A stretch of 64,000 nt of DNA, taken from the NCBI GenBank assembly GCA_016758965.1, contig JAEPRB010000002.1, positions 124,001-188,000 on the forward strand, in the 5' to 3' direction. A program made the translations under genes and the position numbers. Below the pieces are notes generated by a model. The model worked only from the letters and a program-made list of their open reading frames with translations. It was not told where the DNA came from and ran no database searches. How positions within the stretch are numbered: position 1 is the first letter of the stretch; every line of letters begins with the position of its first letter. Below are positions 12,879-24,489 of the stretch, in pieces. Source of the stretch: Circinella minor (lineage: Eukaryota > Mucoromycota > Mucoromycetes > Mucorales > Lichtheimiaceae).

Positions 12879-13165
12879 CTACAGAATAGCATTTTGAAAC
12901 ACAACAGGCTCGATTAAGGTATACATGTTATAGTGTGGATAATAACTCTCACAGTCAAGGGGGGCGTGACATTTTTCTTGGTGACAGGCGGCGTGTTCAT
13001 CTTGTGTAACAGTTAGGAATGACCTGCGGACCTTAATGGTATGACAACCTGCAATGAAGAACAAGCATTAGAGTTACCCATGTAAAGGATTATTACACAA
13101 GCAATTTCAGGGGTGGGTAGGTATAGAAATCAATAGTAACCTGCAGGAACCAATAGTATCACCAT
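12879..13165 (-). CDS. possible small cysteine-rich protein (64 aa, two exons)
   Basis: Proposed exons are 13165-13141 and 13048-12879, with a GT donor after CCTGCAG and an acceptor TTGCAG. They join in phase to 64 residues starting MVILLVPAGCHTIKV. The region is visibly more GC-rich than its surroundings, and the frame stays open for 56 codons after the splice. There are four cysteines, three of them clustered in AACHQEKCHAPLDCESYY. The N-terminus is hydrophobic but shorter than a standard signal peptide. I recognise no family. Alternatives are a real secreted peptide, an exon of a longer gene, or a gene relic. It lies upstream of the VTS1 gene on the same strand. Confidence 0.35.
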
Positions 13166-14820
13166 GAAGAAATGTTAGGTGGATGACAATGAAAATTATA
13201 TTCTTTATTTTATTTTATCTCTGGAAAAAAGAGTATTTTATAAATAACCGCACCATAAAGCCGGTATTAATCTATAAGTAGTACATCAGGATAGTGGTGA
13301 GACTACGTAGAGAAATATTATTTAGATGGAACTATAAGTTTAAATACTACTACTTACTATCTATTATTTATCAGTCAGATGGGACCAAAAGAACCTGTTT
13401 TCATGCATTTTCTACGCGCAATATTTATGGGTGGTGTGAGTTTAAAAATCAGGTATGAGAATTTACATGCATTATATTGGTCAAAACTGATCGTCGGCAG
13501 TACATAACTATGGTAGCTTTCCAGTGTCGCTGTCCGATTTTTTAAGTACTTTTTTTTATGATCAACCCTCAACAGACTTGATTACTATAATAGTTGCCAC
13601 GGATTTTACGTTAGCTTATTATTAAGTGATTCCTCATGTCTTTTTAAATTCCGTAATACCTTTATATTATCTCACAAACAAAAAGTTACTTATATAAGGC
13701 TATGTTTTCGTAGAAGGGAAATATCGGTTAGAAAATTATGAAAATTATATTTTCTTGTCTGTCTGTTACGTGGAAAATTCGTAGCTATTTTTTTATACCT
13801 TCTTGATATTTTTTGTACTTTTGCTTATTATACCTTTCTACCTTGTTCATAATGTCATAAAATAAGAAATAGTGGATTTTTTGTCGAACTAAGCTTATGA
13901 ACATAAAATAACTAACTTACTCTTATTATTTTCCTCTTTTAAATACATTATTTCCACAGATATTTTATTAACTTACGTAGTACCTTTCTGATCTTTTACA
14001 CATAATATTAATAATTTTTTTCTTTAATAAATAATTCCACAGTTGCTATAAATCTTTCTTCTTTAAGAATATGGTAGTTGATTATCGGTTTTTATTATAA
14101 CAGTATTTGGTTTTATTTCCAGTATGTAATGGAAACATGATATATGTAATAGCATAAACATGAAGAGATTTTATTGGAGAAACAGTACATCATCCCTTTC
14201 TCGCTGAAATACCTTTATTTGTAAGGCACTACAGTCGTTTCCAGAACTGGATAATTGAGAGAAGTGATAGAATGCCATCTAGTCCTTTTCATATTTCATT
14301 TATTTGACATTAGTTTAGGCGAGACCAAGTTTATCAAAGCATCATATATATTATAGATATATGAATGTATACAAATATGATATGTTAGCATCAATGCTGA
14401 ATAAAACAAAATATTAACTACTGTACTATAATTATTATCAAAAATGAAGCAAAAAGGTAAATACGTACAAGGAATCAATATAATGACAATTCAAATAGAG
14501 AGAGAACAAATGGACAGATTATTTTGTGCCTTTATTTTTCATTACTTGAGTATAGTAAGCGATCATCCCATTTTTTGGTTACAGTATCCTTTAATTGAAA
14601 AAAAAAACTTTAATGTGTCAATTCGTTTGCTATCATGGATTCGTGGGCATCATATATGCTTATGTCCAATCTAATAAGGCCGCTTTCTTGGATTTGACAG
14701 CTTCATCAAGAAAAAAAAAGCGGAACGTAAATTGGACAATATTAAAAAACAAACAATTATCAGGTCAAGCATTTTCATGACTTCAAAATAAAACACTTGG
14801 AAAAAAATATAGACATTATA
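13166..14820. other. AT-rich intergenic region
   Basis: No confident gene. A minus-strand 65-codon frame at 13375-13572 and plus-strand frames at 14444-14780 are short and unplaced. The latter lie directly upstream of the PPR gene and could be its 5' leader with small upstream ORFs. Confidence 0.4.
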
Positions 14821-16752
14821 ATGCGTAGATCATTAATATCAATACAATTAATACGGCCCAGCAATAAATGTCCGATTTCAACTGCACAATATAACAATAC
14901 TCGACCTAACGTTTTATTTAGACGTTATACTGTAAATGCGCTGTCACCAACAATCACCACAACAACTGCAACAACAGCCACAAGTCATGAACCTAGAATC
15001 CAAGCTTATCGACAAAAACTTAATCAAGGCAGCAAAGACGTATGGAACCGTTATGAAGAAATAACAAAACTCGGTCTTTCCAGTCAACTCAGTCGACATG
15101 ATTTTGTTCAGTTACGATCGAATTTATGGAACAATAGCAAGAACCGCTGGGGAACCGAAGATCGTATACTTGAAGTACTAAACAACATGAAAGAGCTGGG
15201 ATACGAATGGAGTATTTTGGAATACAATGAATATTTTATGGTCAAACTTTATCAAGCTCGTCATCAAGATATTTTGGATACATTTAATGGAGATGCGTTT
15301 CAAAAGAGCAAACTACGGTTAAGCGTGGGCTCGTTCAATGTTCTTTTGGCCGCTTATTTACAACTGAATATGGAAAAAGAAGCTATTCAATTGATCAAAG
15401 AAGCACATGGACGATGGGGTGTTCATCCAGATATTCGTGATTTTCAACGAACTATGCATCGATGTATGCCACGCAATACAACTATTGGCAAGAAGGCACG
15501 CGAATTAATCAGTACATATGCGTTTGATAATGTTGAAACATTGAAGAGTAATTTGATTCATTTATTTAATAAGCGTATGTTGGGTGATGCTCGTTGGATT
15601 TATGCCAATATTATCAAGAATAAAAAAAAGTTTGAAGATGTATCCGTCTATCAGGTGCTAATTAAAGGGTTTTTGGATGGTAAATCACCGCGCGACGCAA
15701 CTACAATTTATGATGATATGCGCCAAGCCGGACTGCAGCCGAATGGAGCTATTTGTGTCAGTATGCTTGCCATCTACGCCGCAAAACGTGACGTTGCGCA
15801 AGCCGAACAAATTATCAAGGATACTGTGACAGGTGGATATCCATTAGATGAACTTGTTTATAACCAATTAATCCGGGTCTATCTGAAGTCACGGATGGCG
15901 AACAAAGCATTTCAAGTATTTGAACTTATCCAACGTGATCCGAATCTGAAGGTGAATGACGTGATTCTCAATACAATGATCGATGGACTGGTCATAAACA
16001 AAGAAGTGGAAGCAGCCAAAGTATTATATGAACAGATGTTAGCTTCTCATATTCGACCAGATATGGTAACATACAATACTTTACTCAAAGGATTTATCCG
16101 TCTCGCTGACTATTCTTCAGCATTGGATGTGATTTCTGACATGTACAAATATAAATGTGAACCGGACACAGTAACATTTACAACACTTTTGGATGGTATT
16201 TTTGCCAACAAGCAACCAAGGACAGCGCAAGAGATGTTGGACTCTTTACATAAAACAGGGATGCAACCGAATATTTATACATTTAATGCAGTGATTAGCA
16301 AATTTATTCAAAATCAACAATTGACGGAAGCGGAGCATGCTATTGATGCAATGCGAAAGCCACCTTATAATCTTAAGCCTACAATTCATACCTACACCAA
16401 TTTGTTACAAGGCTATGTTGCTACCAATAATCTCACCAAAGCCATGTGGACTTTTCAAAGCATACTCAAGAGTGATCATATGAGACCAGACCGGGCATCT
16501 TATCACTTCATTATCTGCGCGTTCCTGAATCACGATCGATTGGACGACGCGATAACATGTCTGGTACGAATGCAGAAGGATAAATGTTCTCCTACCAAGG
16601 ATACGTGGGGGATGATGTTGGATGAGTGTATTCGTAGACGTGATTGGAACACAGGAGCTATTGTTGTAAGAGAGTTAGAAGCAAGTGGGTTTGTAATTCA
16701 ATCGGGTGCATTACGACGTGCCTATACAACAATAAAAGATCGTATCATGTAA
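14821..16752 (+). CDS. pentatricopeptide repeat (PPR) protein, probably mitochondrial
   Basis: One long intronless frame. An upstream in-frame ATG at 14797 would give 651 residues. I prefer the ATG at 14821 (643 residues) because it exposes a basic, amphipathic N-terminus (MRRSLISIQLIRP) typical of a mitochondrial presequence. From about residue 270 to the end there are roughly ten helix-turn-helix PPR units. The clearest contain DMVTYNTLLKGFIR, DTVTFTTLLDGIF, NIYTFNAVISKFI and TIHTYTNLLQGYV, each with the typical Y/F-N-T-L start and a P-D/P-N junction. PPR proteins bind organellar RNA base by base and act in its stability, processing or translation. Which RNA is bound cannot be told from here. 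No intron is visible. Confidence 0.93.
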   Translation: MRRSLISIQLIRPSNKCPISTAQYNNTRPNVLFRRYTVNALSPTITTTTATTATSHEPRIQAYRQKLNQGSKDVWNRYEEITKLGLSSQLSRHDFVQLRSNLWNNSKNRWGTEDRILEVLNNMKELGYEWSILEYNEYFMVKLYQARHQDILDTFNGDAFQKSKLRLSVGSFNVLLAAYLQLNMEKEAIQLIKEAHGRWGVHPDIRDFQRTMHRCMPRNTTIGKKARELISTYAFDNVETLKSNLIHLFNKRMLGDARWIYANIIKNKKKFEDVSVYQVLIKGFLDGKSPRDATTIYDDMRQAGLQPNGAICVSMLAIYAAKRDVAQAEQIIKDTVTGGYPLDELVYNQLIRVYLKSRMANKAFQVFELIQRDPNLKVNDVILNTMIDGLVINKEVEAAKVLYEQMLASHIRPDMVTYNTLLKGFIRLADYSSALDVISDMYKYKCEPDTVTFTTLLDGIFANKQPRTAQEMLDSLHKTGMQPNIYTFNAVISKFIQNQQLTEAEHAIDAMRKPPYNLKPTIHTYTNLLQGYVATNNLTKAMWTFQSILKSDHMRPDRASYHFIICAFLNHDRLDDAITCLVRMQKDKCSPTKDTWGMMLDECIRRRDWNTGAIVVRELEASGFVIQSGALRRAYTTIKDRIM

Positions 16753-17256
16753 ATATATATATATATGTATATGTATTTATAATTCATTTTATTTTATTTT
16801 ATTATTATATGCATGTGAGTTGAGAACCCCGTGCTCTAAAACTTTAGAAAAAAAAAAGAAAAAAAAAGAAAAAAAAAGAGAGCGAAAGAGAGAAAGAGAT
16901 AATAAAGGGGTCAGTTCGCTTCTCCCCCGACTCACTTACTCACGCACCACCCACCACATCACACAATTCTCCCCTCCTCCCCTTCCCCCGGATCTTGCCT
17001 TTTTCTCTTCTTTTTTTTAAATCACTTTTTCCTTTTTTTTTCTTTTCGTATCTTTTTATTATATCTCTGTCTCTCCCTTTCTCTCTCTTTCTCTCTCTAA
17101 TATATATATAGCTCGTTAATACATATAAATATATATTACAACTTTAATATCAAGAACACCTATCATAAGACTAAAAGAGAGAAAAAAAGAAATACCCCTT
17201 CTTCTTTTTTTTTCTTTATACATAACCTAACTATACAACAAACAGCAACAACAAAA
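16753..17256. promoter_or_regulatory. pyrimidine/purine-tract leader and promoter of the F-box gene
   Basis: Between the PPR stop and the next ATG are a purine-rich tract (about 16846-16905), then long CT-rich stretches (about 16920-17110), a short (TA) run near 17100, and an A-rich leader immediately before the ATG. Long CT tracts before the start codon are typical of strongly transcribed fungal promoters. No discrete TATA position is certain. Confidence 0.4.
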
Positions 17257-19125
17257 ATGAAAATTCAGTCGTCTTCTTATTTGTCAATACAGCAGCATTC
17301 AGAACAAAATACAACAACAGCACTCACAGCATTGCCTAATGAGATACTTTTATACATTCTTAAACAATTCTTAAACTTGGACGATTTATGGCGATTATTA
17401 CAAGTTTCTAGAACGTTTCGAATCTTTGCTTTACATACAATATATCGTCGCTGGAAAATAGAATTATCACCAGAATCAACAATGAAGATACAATGTCGAG
17501 CTGCGTTGGTTGCCCTGGAAGCTTTATCCTGTCAGCTTTCCACCCAGACCAGAGTAACGCCTTTTGCATATCAAACAAGTTATTTGTCCGCTGGTCATAC
17601 GAACCCAGCTGCAGCAACTTCTTTTGTCTCCGCATCATCGGGAATGCCCGATCCTGCTGCTTCAACTACAACTGCTGCTGCTGCCGCTGCCGCCGTTGGA
17701 TTATTGGATCAACGAAGAACTGGGTCAACGCGATCTTTATCTCCTTATTATTATTATTATGATGATGACGACGATGATGATTATGAAGAAGAAAATTTAG
17801 AAGAAGATGATATCCATCCACAACGTTTGTTACTTTTAAGTGGTAGTAGAAGTAGTAACAATGGTAGTAGTAGTACCAATGACAATTCAACTAGTAGTGG
17901 TAGTCATGGTGATAATCATGTTAATAGCAATAATAACAATAATAATATTGATAATCAAGAAGAAGACAGAGAATATGATGAAGAGTATAACCAAGAAGTG
18001 GAGGAAGTAATTATAGATCAACAACAACAAGAACAGCAGCAACAGGAATATCAGCAACATCAACGAGACAACACTAACAAATTATTTTACCATTTAATGC
18101 GACGTGAAGAAAAGTTACACAAACGTATTGTTTTGGGTATTTCATCATACAAACATAAATATGTCTTGATTGAAGATATTGATATTCGTAATCGAATTCG
18201 ATCTGCTGTTGATGTTATTTTTCATCATGCTGTTTTCGTCACTGCTGTTTCTCGTCCTCCTATACGACTTGCGTGTACACACGCGAGTTCAAAAAATCGC
18301 GCTTTGGCTGCCATGATGGTACGCTTATTAACTCGTTTGGATGTAGCCTTTCCATCTTGTTGTCGTGAAATCACATTCACTTTGGCAGATAATATCAAAG
18401 CATTTTTGGAGTACACAGGTTATAAACTTATGTCTCTCTCCAAAGTTAACAAATCAATGACACAACATGAAGGAGAAATCCTGTATTCCATGGTATTCGG
18501 CCCAGCTTGTCAATCTTCAGCTATATGTAATTCATCATCATCGCAGCCACCTCCAATGTCAATTTCTACAACAACATTAAGTAATAATAGCAACAATCAT
18601 AATACAGCTACAATTAGCACCATTAACAATTATAATCAAGATAATAATCATAACAATAATTCTCAACATATTAATAATAATAACAACCGACATAAGCAGA
18701 CATCAACACCGCCAATACCACCCCAAATTTCCAGTAAATTATTGGATACATTACATAGTATATCGGCATGCTTTGATTTGATGGGCGCAGCATTTATTGG
18801 CAAGATTTTAAGTGAAAACCATGTTGAATGTGCAGTACAACGGGCATGTGAACTTTTATCTGACAGTTATTTACGTCCTATAAAACGAGCATTGTTGGTG
18901 GATCTTTTGGAAGGATGGTTAACAATAAAAAGAGGACTGGTTGCAAGTGAATTATGCCGATGGGTTCAAACAGAGATTGAACGCTGTGATCAACAATCCT
19001 CTACATCATCCTTATTACCAATGACGGCAGCAACAGCTACAGCAACTACCATGCGAACAACTTCTTCATTGTATCCACCATTATCTGACTTAGTATCTTT
19101 AGCCCATTTACCATTGGCATCATAA
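17257..19125 (+). CDS. F-box domain protein (622 aa)
   Basis: Single-exon gene starting at an ATG in an A-rich context. Residues about 25-65 form an F-box: LTALPNEILLYILKQF and LWRLLQVSRTFRIFALHTIY, with the usual Leu-Pro start and hydrophobic spacing. It would bind Skp1 in an SCF ubiquitin ligase. Then comes a long low-complexity zone (about 110-270) with poly-Ala, a Tyr run, an acidic run, Ser/Asn runs and poly-Gln. A second compact region follows (about 275-410), starting at RREEKLHKRIVLGISSYKHK. A further Ser/Asn/His-rich linker leads to a helical C-terminal part (about 490-590, with LLDTLHSISACFDLMGAAF). I see no LRR, WD40 or kelch repeats, so the substrate-binding part is unassigned. 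Confidence 0.88.
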   Translation: MKIQSSSYLSIQQHSEQNTTTALTALPNEILLYILKQFLNLDDLWRLLQVSRTFRIFALHTIYRRWKIELSPESTMKIQCRAALVALEALSCQLSTQTRVTPFAYQTSYLSAGHTNPAAATSFVSASSGMPDPAASTTTAAAAAAAVGLLDQRRTGSTRSLSPYYYYYDDDDDDDYEEENLEEDDIHPQRLLLLSGSRSSNNGSSSTNDNSTSSGSHGDNHVNSNNNNNNIDNQEEDREYDEEYNQEVEEVIIDQQQQEQQQQEYQQHQRDNTNKLFYHLMRREEKLHKRIVLGISSYKHKYVLIEDIDIRNRIRSAVDVIFHHAVFVTAVSRPPIRLACTHASSKNRALAAMMVRLLTRLDVAFPSCCREITFTLADNIKAFLEYTGYKLMSLSKVNKSMTQHEGEILYSMVFGPACQSSAICNSSSSQPPPMSISTTTLSNNSNNHNTATISTINNYNQDNNHNNNSQHINNNNNRHKQTSTPPIPPQISSKLLDTLHSISACFDLMGAAFIGKILSENHVECAVQRACELLSDSYLRPIKRALLVDLLEGWLTIKRGLVASELCRWVQTEIERCDQQSSTSSLLPMTAATATATTMRTTSSLYPPLSDLVSLAHLPLAS

Positions 19126-19417
19126 CTAATTGAATCAGAATAGCAACAAAAAGCTCTTATTATAATACATATATATATATATACAAAAACATAATCACAT
19201 CAAATCACACACATCATATCGCAATACTTCCATATTTCTTCCTTACCCAACAAACAACATGAACAAAAAAAAAGTGATATACCCTGCATTTATTACCTTC
19301 TTTCTCTTTTTTTAAAAACCATTCTTTCCTCTTGCTTTTCCCTTTTGAGCTTTCTCTCTCTTTTACGTACACATTTTTAAATACAACATTTTCATTACCC
19401 TTTACCCTTTTCTTCTT

Positions 19418-19459
<42 letters not shown>

Positions 19460-20084
19460 CTTTTATTAGAATAAATTTAATGGTCTTCAATTTTTTTTAT
19501 AGTTTACTAACGATATAATAAACAACCAAAACGATCAAAATAATAAATTTAAAATTATAAAAAACAGAACTTTGACATTTTTTCTTCACCTCTATTCACC
19601 ATTCTGTACTTTGTTACGTTAAACAAATTGCATAGCAGCGACAATACGTAGTTCGTACAAGATAAATTTTACAAAATAAAGTAAATATAATTATTGAGTA
19701 AACAGGGGCTTGTTAATCGCGGGGAAGAAGCGGAAGGAAGACAGGGGAGTGGAATGAGGGAGGCGGTATAAAAAAAGAGAAATAGAAAATAGAAAATAGA
19801 AAAACTACTATGAAAATATGATATGTGTATTATTTATAATAATATTAATAAGATATGTAACAGTTATAATAATAAGAAAGAGTAATATAATAAGAAAAGA
19901 GTAGTATAATAAGAAAAAAAAAACACTGTAATATAATAATAAAAGAATAATATAATAATAAGATAAAGACAAGATAAGAATGGAATAAAATAATAAAGTG
20001 GTAAAAAAATTGTTACGTGGGTTATATGTACGTAGAACAAAAAAAAGAAATAAATTAATATGAATAACCATGCACTTTTATCAT
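19126..20084. other. intergenic region between convergent F-box and FAR1 genes
   Basis: 3' flanks of two convergent genes. Contains a 36-bp TA repeat (19422-19457) and long A/T-rich simple sequence (19800-20060). The hydrophobic minus-strand frames here (19808-20094) are translated AT repeats, not genes. Confidence 0.6.
19422..19457. repeat. (AT)n microsatellite
   Basis: Uninterrupted AT dinucleotide tract of about 18 units in the shared 3' region of two convergent genes. Confidence 0.95.
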
Positions 20085-22308
20085 TCAACCCCAATGTGCC
20101 TGATTTACATCTGATGGGCTATTCAAAGTGTCAGGACTATTATCCACTTGAAGTGGCAAAGGATTACTTAATCCCATTGAACTTTGTTGTACTTGTTGAT
20201 GATGGTGATGGTGATCATCCGATGGTATATAACCAAATAACATAGCTTGTTGTTTAGGATTCATTACCATAGAATCAAATTGATTTGATGAATGTATTAT
20301 TTGCTGTGTTTGTTGTCGTGTTTGTTGATGTTGATTGTGATGATGTTCCCAAGAAGATGGGGCAGAATTCTCTAATGCAAATGATAACTCTGATGAAGGT
20401 GAAGAGAATACTGGATTACCTGAAAGGGATGTTGTGTATGCTGCTGATGTGAATGTTGAAACATTATTACTTATTGAATTATTTTGTTGCATTACTGTTG
20501 CTGTAGTTGCAAATGTACCATCATTATGATCTGGAATATGTTGTTGTTGATAGGATGGTATGACATCCGATATAGATTGAGGCTGCTGTGGAGAAGTAGG
20601 GGAACGTTGCTGCTGCAATGCATATTGATGGTGCTGAAGCAATGTTGTTGATGTTGAAGAGGAGGATGATGATCCTCCTGGGGATGCAAGTGGAAACGTG
20701 GTTGATAAAGAATTAACGTCCAATTGTTCAGTAGTCGATGCTGAAGCATTATTACGTCTACCAGGCCTTTGTATTGAAGATGATCCTTCTGAAGATCCAC
20801 GTTGAGACTGCAGACGTACAAATAGCGTATATTCGGGGACGTGCACTGTCTGTGTTCCTTTTGGTAATACATTATCAGTTACTTGTTGCTGGGATTGAAG
20901 TATCTGTTGTTGTGTCACCTGCTTTTGTTGTACTGCAGGTTGTTGAGATGAAGAGGTTGACAATATAGATGCAAGTGACTTTTGTCTTTTTGGTTCAGGT
21001 TGTATTTGTTCTTGATTACTACTATTATCATTAGTATCTTCCATTTCATCTTGTTGGCTTGTATCGTCCGACAACGATGATGAACTAATGCTACCTGTTG
21101 CATCACCGCCATCTATGTCATTATCTTCAACCACTTTCATTACTTCTGTATTAAAATTGACAAACCCTTTACCATCTGTTCGTGCCAAGCGACAATAATG
21201 ATTTAGCAACCTTATAAATTCAGATTCAACACAAGTCGACCAATGCTCATTAGCTGCAACCAAAGAACACACTCTTGCTGAAACAGTCAATAACCGTTGA
21301 CTTCGATCCATGACATCACGCTGTCTTATTCGTTTTCTTTCTTCTGTCAGTCTATTATAGAACCTTCGTTCATTCCATGCAATGGAAGGAAACTGTTGCT
21401 TAACCATATCACGAATTTCATGAGTTTGCATACGTTGACGAGCTAGTCCAATTATAAATTCATTGACTTCATTAGGCCAATTCTGAACCATTTCATCAGG
21501 TGACATCATTTCGTGATTATGTTCTGCTGCATTTGGATTCAATGAGCGGCGAAACTCCCAACGATTAGGTCCGGTTTCGGATAATACGACACGCCATCGA
21601 CAATCACATCGCTTGGAAGGTCTTTTACGTTGTGGAGAGGAGCGAGGTTTACGTACTGAATCAGGCAATCCTTCTCGAGAACAGTAAACATAAATATGCT
21701 ATTGTTGAAATAAAAATATATAAATATATAGGTAACATTACTTAGTTACCTCCCGCCATCCTCTTAACTCTCTCTCTCTCTCTCGTTCTTTCTTTTATTT
21801 TATATGTCATAGTTACTTACCTTATTTGCACTTGCTTCCTGCTTTACAGTAAATCCGTGCTTTGCACATGCGCTGCGACAAAATTCCACAGCCGATACAC
21901 TATCCGGGAACGAATGTTCTAGTAATCGATCATAAAGTGGCTTCATCTAAAAAAAAGAAAGGACAATGAGAGAAATAATTTAATAATTTTTTAGTGCTAC
22001 CTTAAAAACTACGGATGAAACGGGATCCACCTTCCGCTCCGATCCCCGTTGAGGAGTCATCACGTTAAGCATAAAAAATAACTTACAGCTTCACGGCTTC
22101 CTAATCGTTGTCGTCGTGGTAACATAGATAATGTATTAGTTGAAGTAGGTGATGTTGCTGTGGGAACTGGTAAAGGAGGCATTGCTGCCATGATTTCTTC
22201 TGCTGGTGCTGTTGTCGTATAGTGATTTGTCATTGTAGCTAGACCTGGTGATGATATAAAATTACCAATAACTCGTTGTGGTTGTTGCTGCTGTTGTCGT
22301 TTTCCCAT
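20085..22308 (-). CDS. FAR1-type (WRKY-GCM1 fold) DNA-binding protein
   Basis: Three exons, 22308-22087, 21946-21821 and 21698-20085, join in phase to 653 residues. Exon 2 and the start of exon 3 form a FAR1 DNA-binding domain (about residues 75-180). Its features are HSFPDSVSAVEFCRSACAKHGF, then HIYVYCSREG and CDCRWRVVL, then AAEHNHEMM, giving the C-x(n)-C-x-C-H-x-H zinc pattern of the family. After it comes a helical region (about 185-290). The rest is Gln/Ser/His-rich and probably disordered, with poly-Q and poly-S tracts, as in activation domains. FAR1 factors derive from Mutator-like transposases. No transposase catalytic core is present here, so this looks like a domesticated transcription factor. 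Its target genes are unknown. Confidence 0.88.
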
Positions 22309-23940
22309 CGTTGAAAGAAAAGAGATAAAAAATATTCAAGGATTATGAATGAGTTGATTACAGGTATAAAGGAGAAGGACTTTTTTTTTTATAAAAAAAA
22401 GAATAATAGAAGAAAAGAGAATCAAAATGTAGAATCAAGACTGAATTATGAATTTGGAGAATATGGCAGGTTAACTCGCTACCACCACAAAAAGTAAAAA
22501 AAAAATCTTCACTTGTAGGTAGTAGTAAAAGGTATTACTATTATTCTTATTTTGAAAAGATTATGTTTCAAAAAAAGAAAAAGAGGATATAAGGAAGATT
22601 ATTTACATACACGGCAGCAATAGTATATGTAATATAGATTTGATTACAGAAGAAAAAGCGAAAAAAGACGCGTCCTGTTTTTATAATAGGGTTGGACCCG
22701 TGTGGCCTAAAAGTGTATACAAAAAGTAATAAATCAGATGTTGCGGAATCAAAGTATTATCTCTGTGTTTGTATACAAAAGTGTGTGTGTGTTGCTGTTT
22801 ACGCGGGTTTCGGGCTTCAATGTAATTTGAATTGGGGCTTAAAGGTAAACTTGGGCCTGTCAAGTTAGAAAAAAAAAGAAAAAGAGGAAAGTAAAGTGTT
22901 TGTGGTGATATTGGATGGAAAATAAGAGAGCAAAAAAAAAAGGGGCAAAAAAAAAAAACCGCCGTTAAAAAAAAGAGGAGATGAAAGAAAAATAAAGGGG
23001 AAGGGTTCATAAAAAAATAAGCGAAGAGCTTGGAGTGCAATATTTGCATTCTGTTTGTTTTTAGTTATTGTCATAATAAATAGTGATATTACATCAAAAA
23101 CCTTTTTTTTTGTTCATTGCTTATGTTTTACTATATTAAGAGGCTATCTCTAATATAGACGGTTTTTTACTTATTAAGAACAAAAAGGGAGAACCATGAT
23201 CACGAGAGACATACGTTCTTTCTTGGATAATAAAATAGCCTCCTTCTTCAGATATCCTTTCAGCATTTCATTTGACGAAAAGTATGTTATACGTGGTCTC
23301 TCGCTCCTTTCTCGCTCTCCTATCTTATGATTCCATTGAGTCCCAGTCTTGTGAGCAGTGTTTATGCATAACTTTATTTAACCTTCTTTGTTTTCTTAAT
23401 CGGCATGCAATATTGACAATTTTTAACCATATGATAAAAGGTGAAGTCTTTTTTTTTTGCTGCACAACCTTTCTTCCTCTATTAATACATATATACAATT
23501 TACTATAATTATATCCCTGAGTTTTGAGTTCCTGGTTGGAATTTTATATATAGTACATATTGCCATTACAAATGTTGGTGATGCTGGTATTAATACATCT
23601 GTAGATGGATTTGTTAATTAAATATTTTTGACCAGATATCCTTTTTGTATATAACTACACGCTATTTGATTAATCATTGATTTGTTACACAAAATATGGT
23701 TATTATGTTAAAGTGATAATAAGAATATGTGGATGCTACTAAAGATAGACAGACGAGAAATAAGCACAGGAGTAATGTTACACGAATACTTCATGGATAG
23801 CTGTTTAAAACTAACTCTTTGTTTTTTTTTTTATTATTAAAGACAACAGCTCACACAAGAAGTATGTCTGTTTAATAAATATAATAATATTTATTAATGT
23901 TAATTTACGGTAATTCTGCCTTAATTAAAGAAAACAGGAA
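22309..23940. other. intergenic region upstream of the FAR1-type gene
   Basis: No gene supported. The 22320-23050 part is rich in A/G tracts that give false hydrophobic frames on the minus strand. It probably holds the FAR1 gene promoter and leader. Confidence 0.5.
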
Positions 23941-23957
23941 CCTCAGCTAGCTATTTT

Positions 23958-23991
<34 letters not shown>

Positions 23992-24110
23992 GGACACGTG
24001 ACCTAACCTAGTCGAAACACTATATTTCCCATTTAACAGTTAAGGGAAATGATTTTACACACTGCGTAAATATAAATTCAAATGAAAGTAATGGGAATAA
24101 TGAAGCTGAT
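23941..24110. repeat. dispersed repeat copy A with 31-nt poly(A)
   Basis: Begins with an A-run of about 31 nt (23959-23989) followed by GGACACGTGACCTAAC at 23992-24007. The second copy at 35846-35861 differs by one base. A second block of similarity (aaattcaaatgaaagtaat at about 24074; gaattcaaataaaaagtatt at 35941) follows at similar spacing. Copy A lacks the GC-rich hairpin head present in copy B. Confidence 0.55.
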
Positions 24111-24489
24111 AAAAGGAACCTGATTGGTAAAAAAAAATATTGGAAACTTATAAATTTATAAAAGAAGTGAAAATATGTAACAGTGATATATTAAAAAAAG
24201 TAGAAATATAAGCAGGTTTTTCTAATGTACTTTACGTCGTACGCAAATAGTTAACAAGAAACGTGTAATTATACAGCTTACTTTATCAATTGAGTAAATA
24301 CTACTGTATATGTAGATCTATAGTACTATAAAATAACGAAGCTTTTTTTTTTTGGTGTAGTATGTAGTATATTTAATCATAACAAATGGCGTGTCTCTAT
24401 AATATATTGGAGAATAAGATTATTATATAGGGATAATTTCAATGATTTATTCGAAGTAATAATTTACAATAACACCAAGAAACATAGTT
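24111..24489. other. 3' flank of the hydrolase gene
   Basis: AT-rich, no coding signal on either strand, no recognisable element. Confidence 0.5.

Noticed and set aside
13375..13572. 65-codon minus-strand frame
   Set aside because: Short, no motif, no splice partner found; could be part of the same relic as the Cys-rich candidate but unsupported.
14444..14780. Possible small gene or exons before the PPR gene
   Set aside because: Several donor and acceptor combinations exist, but none gives a recognisable protein; more likely leader or upstream ORFs.
19808..20094. Hydrophobic minus-strand frames
   Set aside because: Direct translation of TA/TAA-rich simple repeats.
22681..23074. Phe/Leu-rich minus-strand frames
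   Set aside because: Translation of A/G tracts; overlapping frames give the same artefact.
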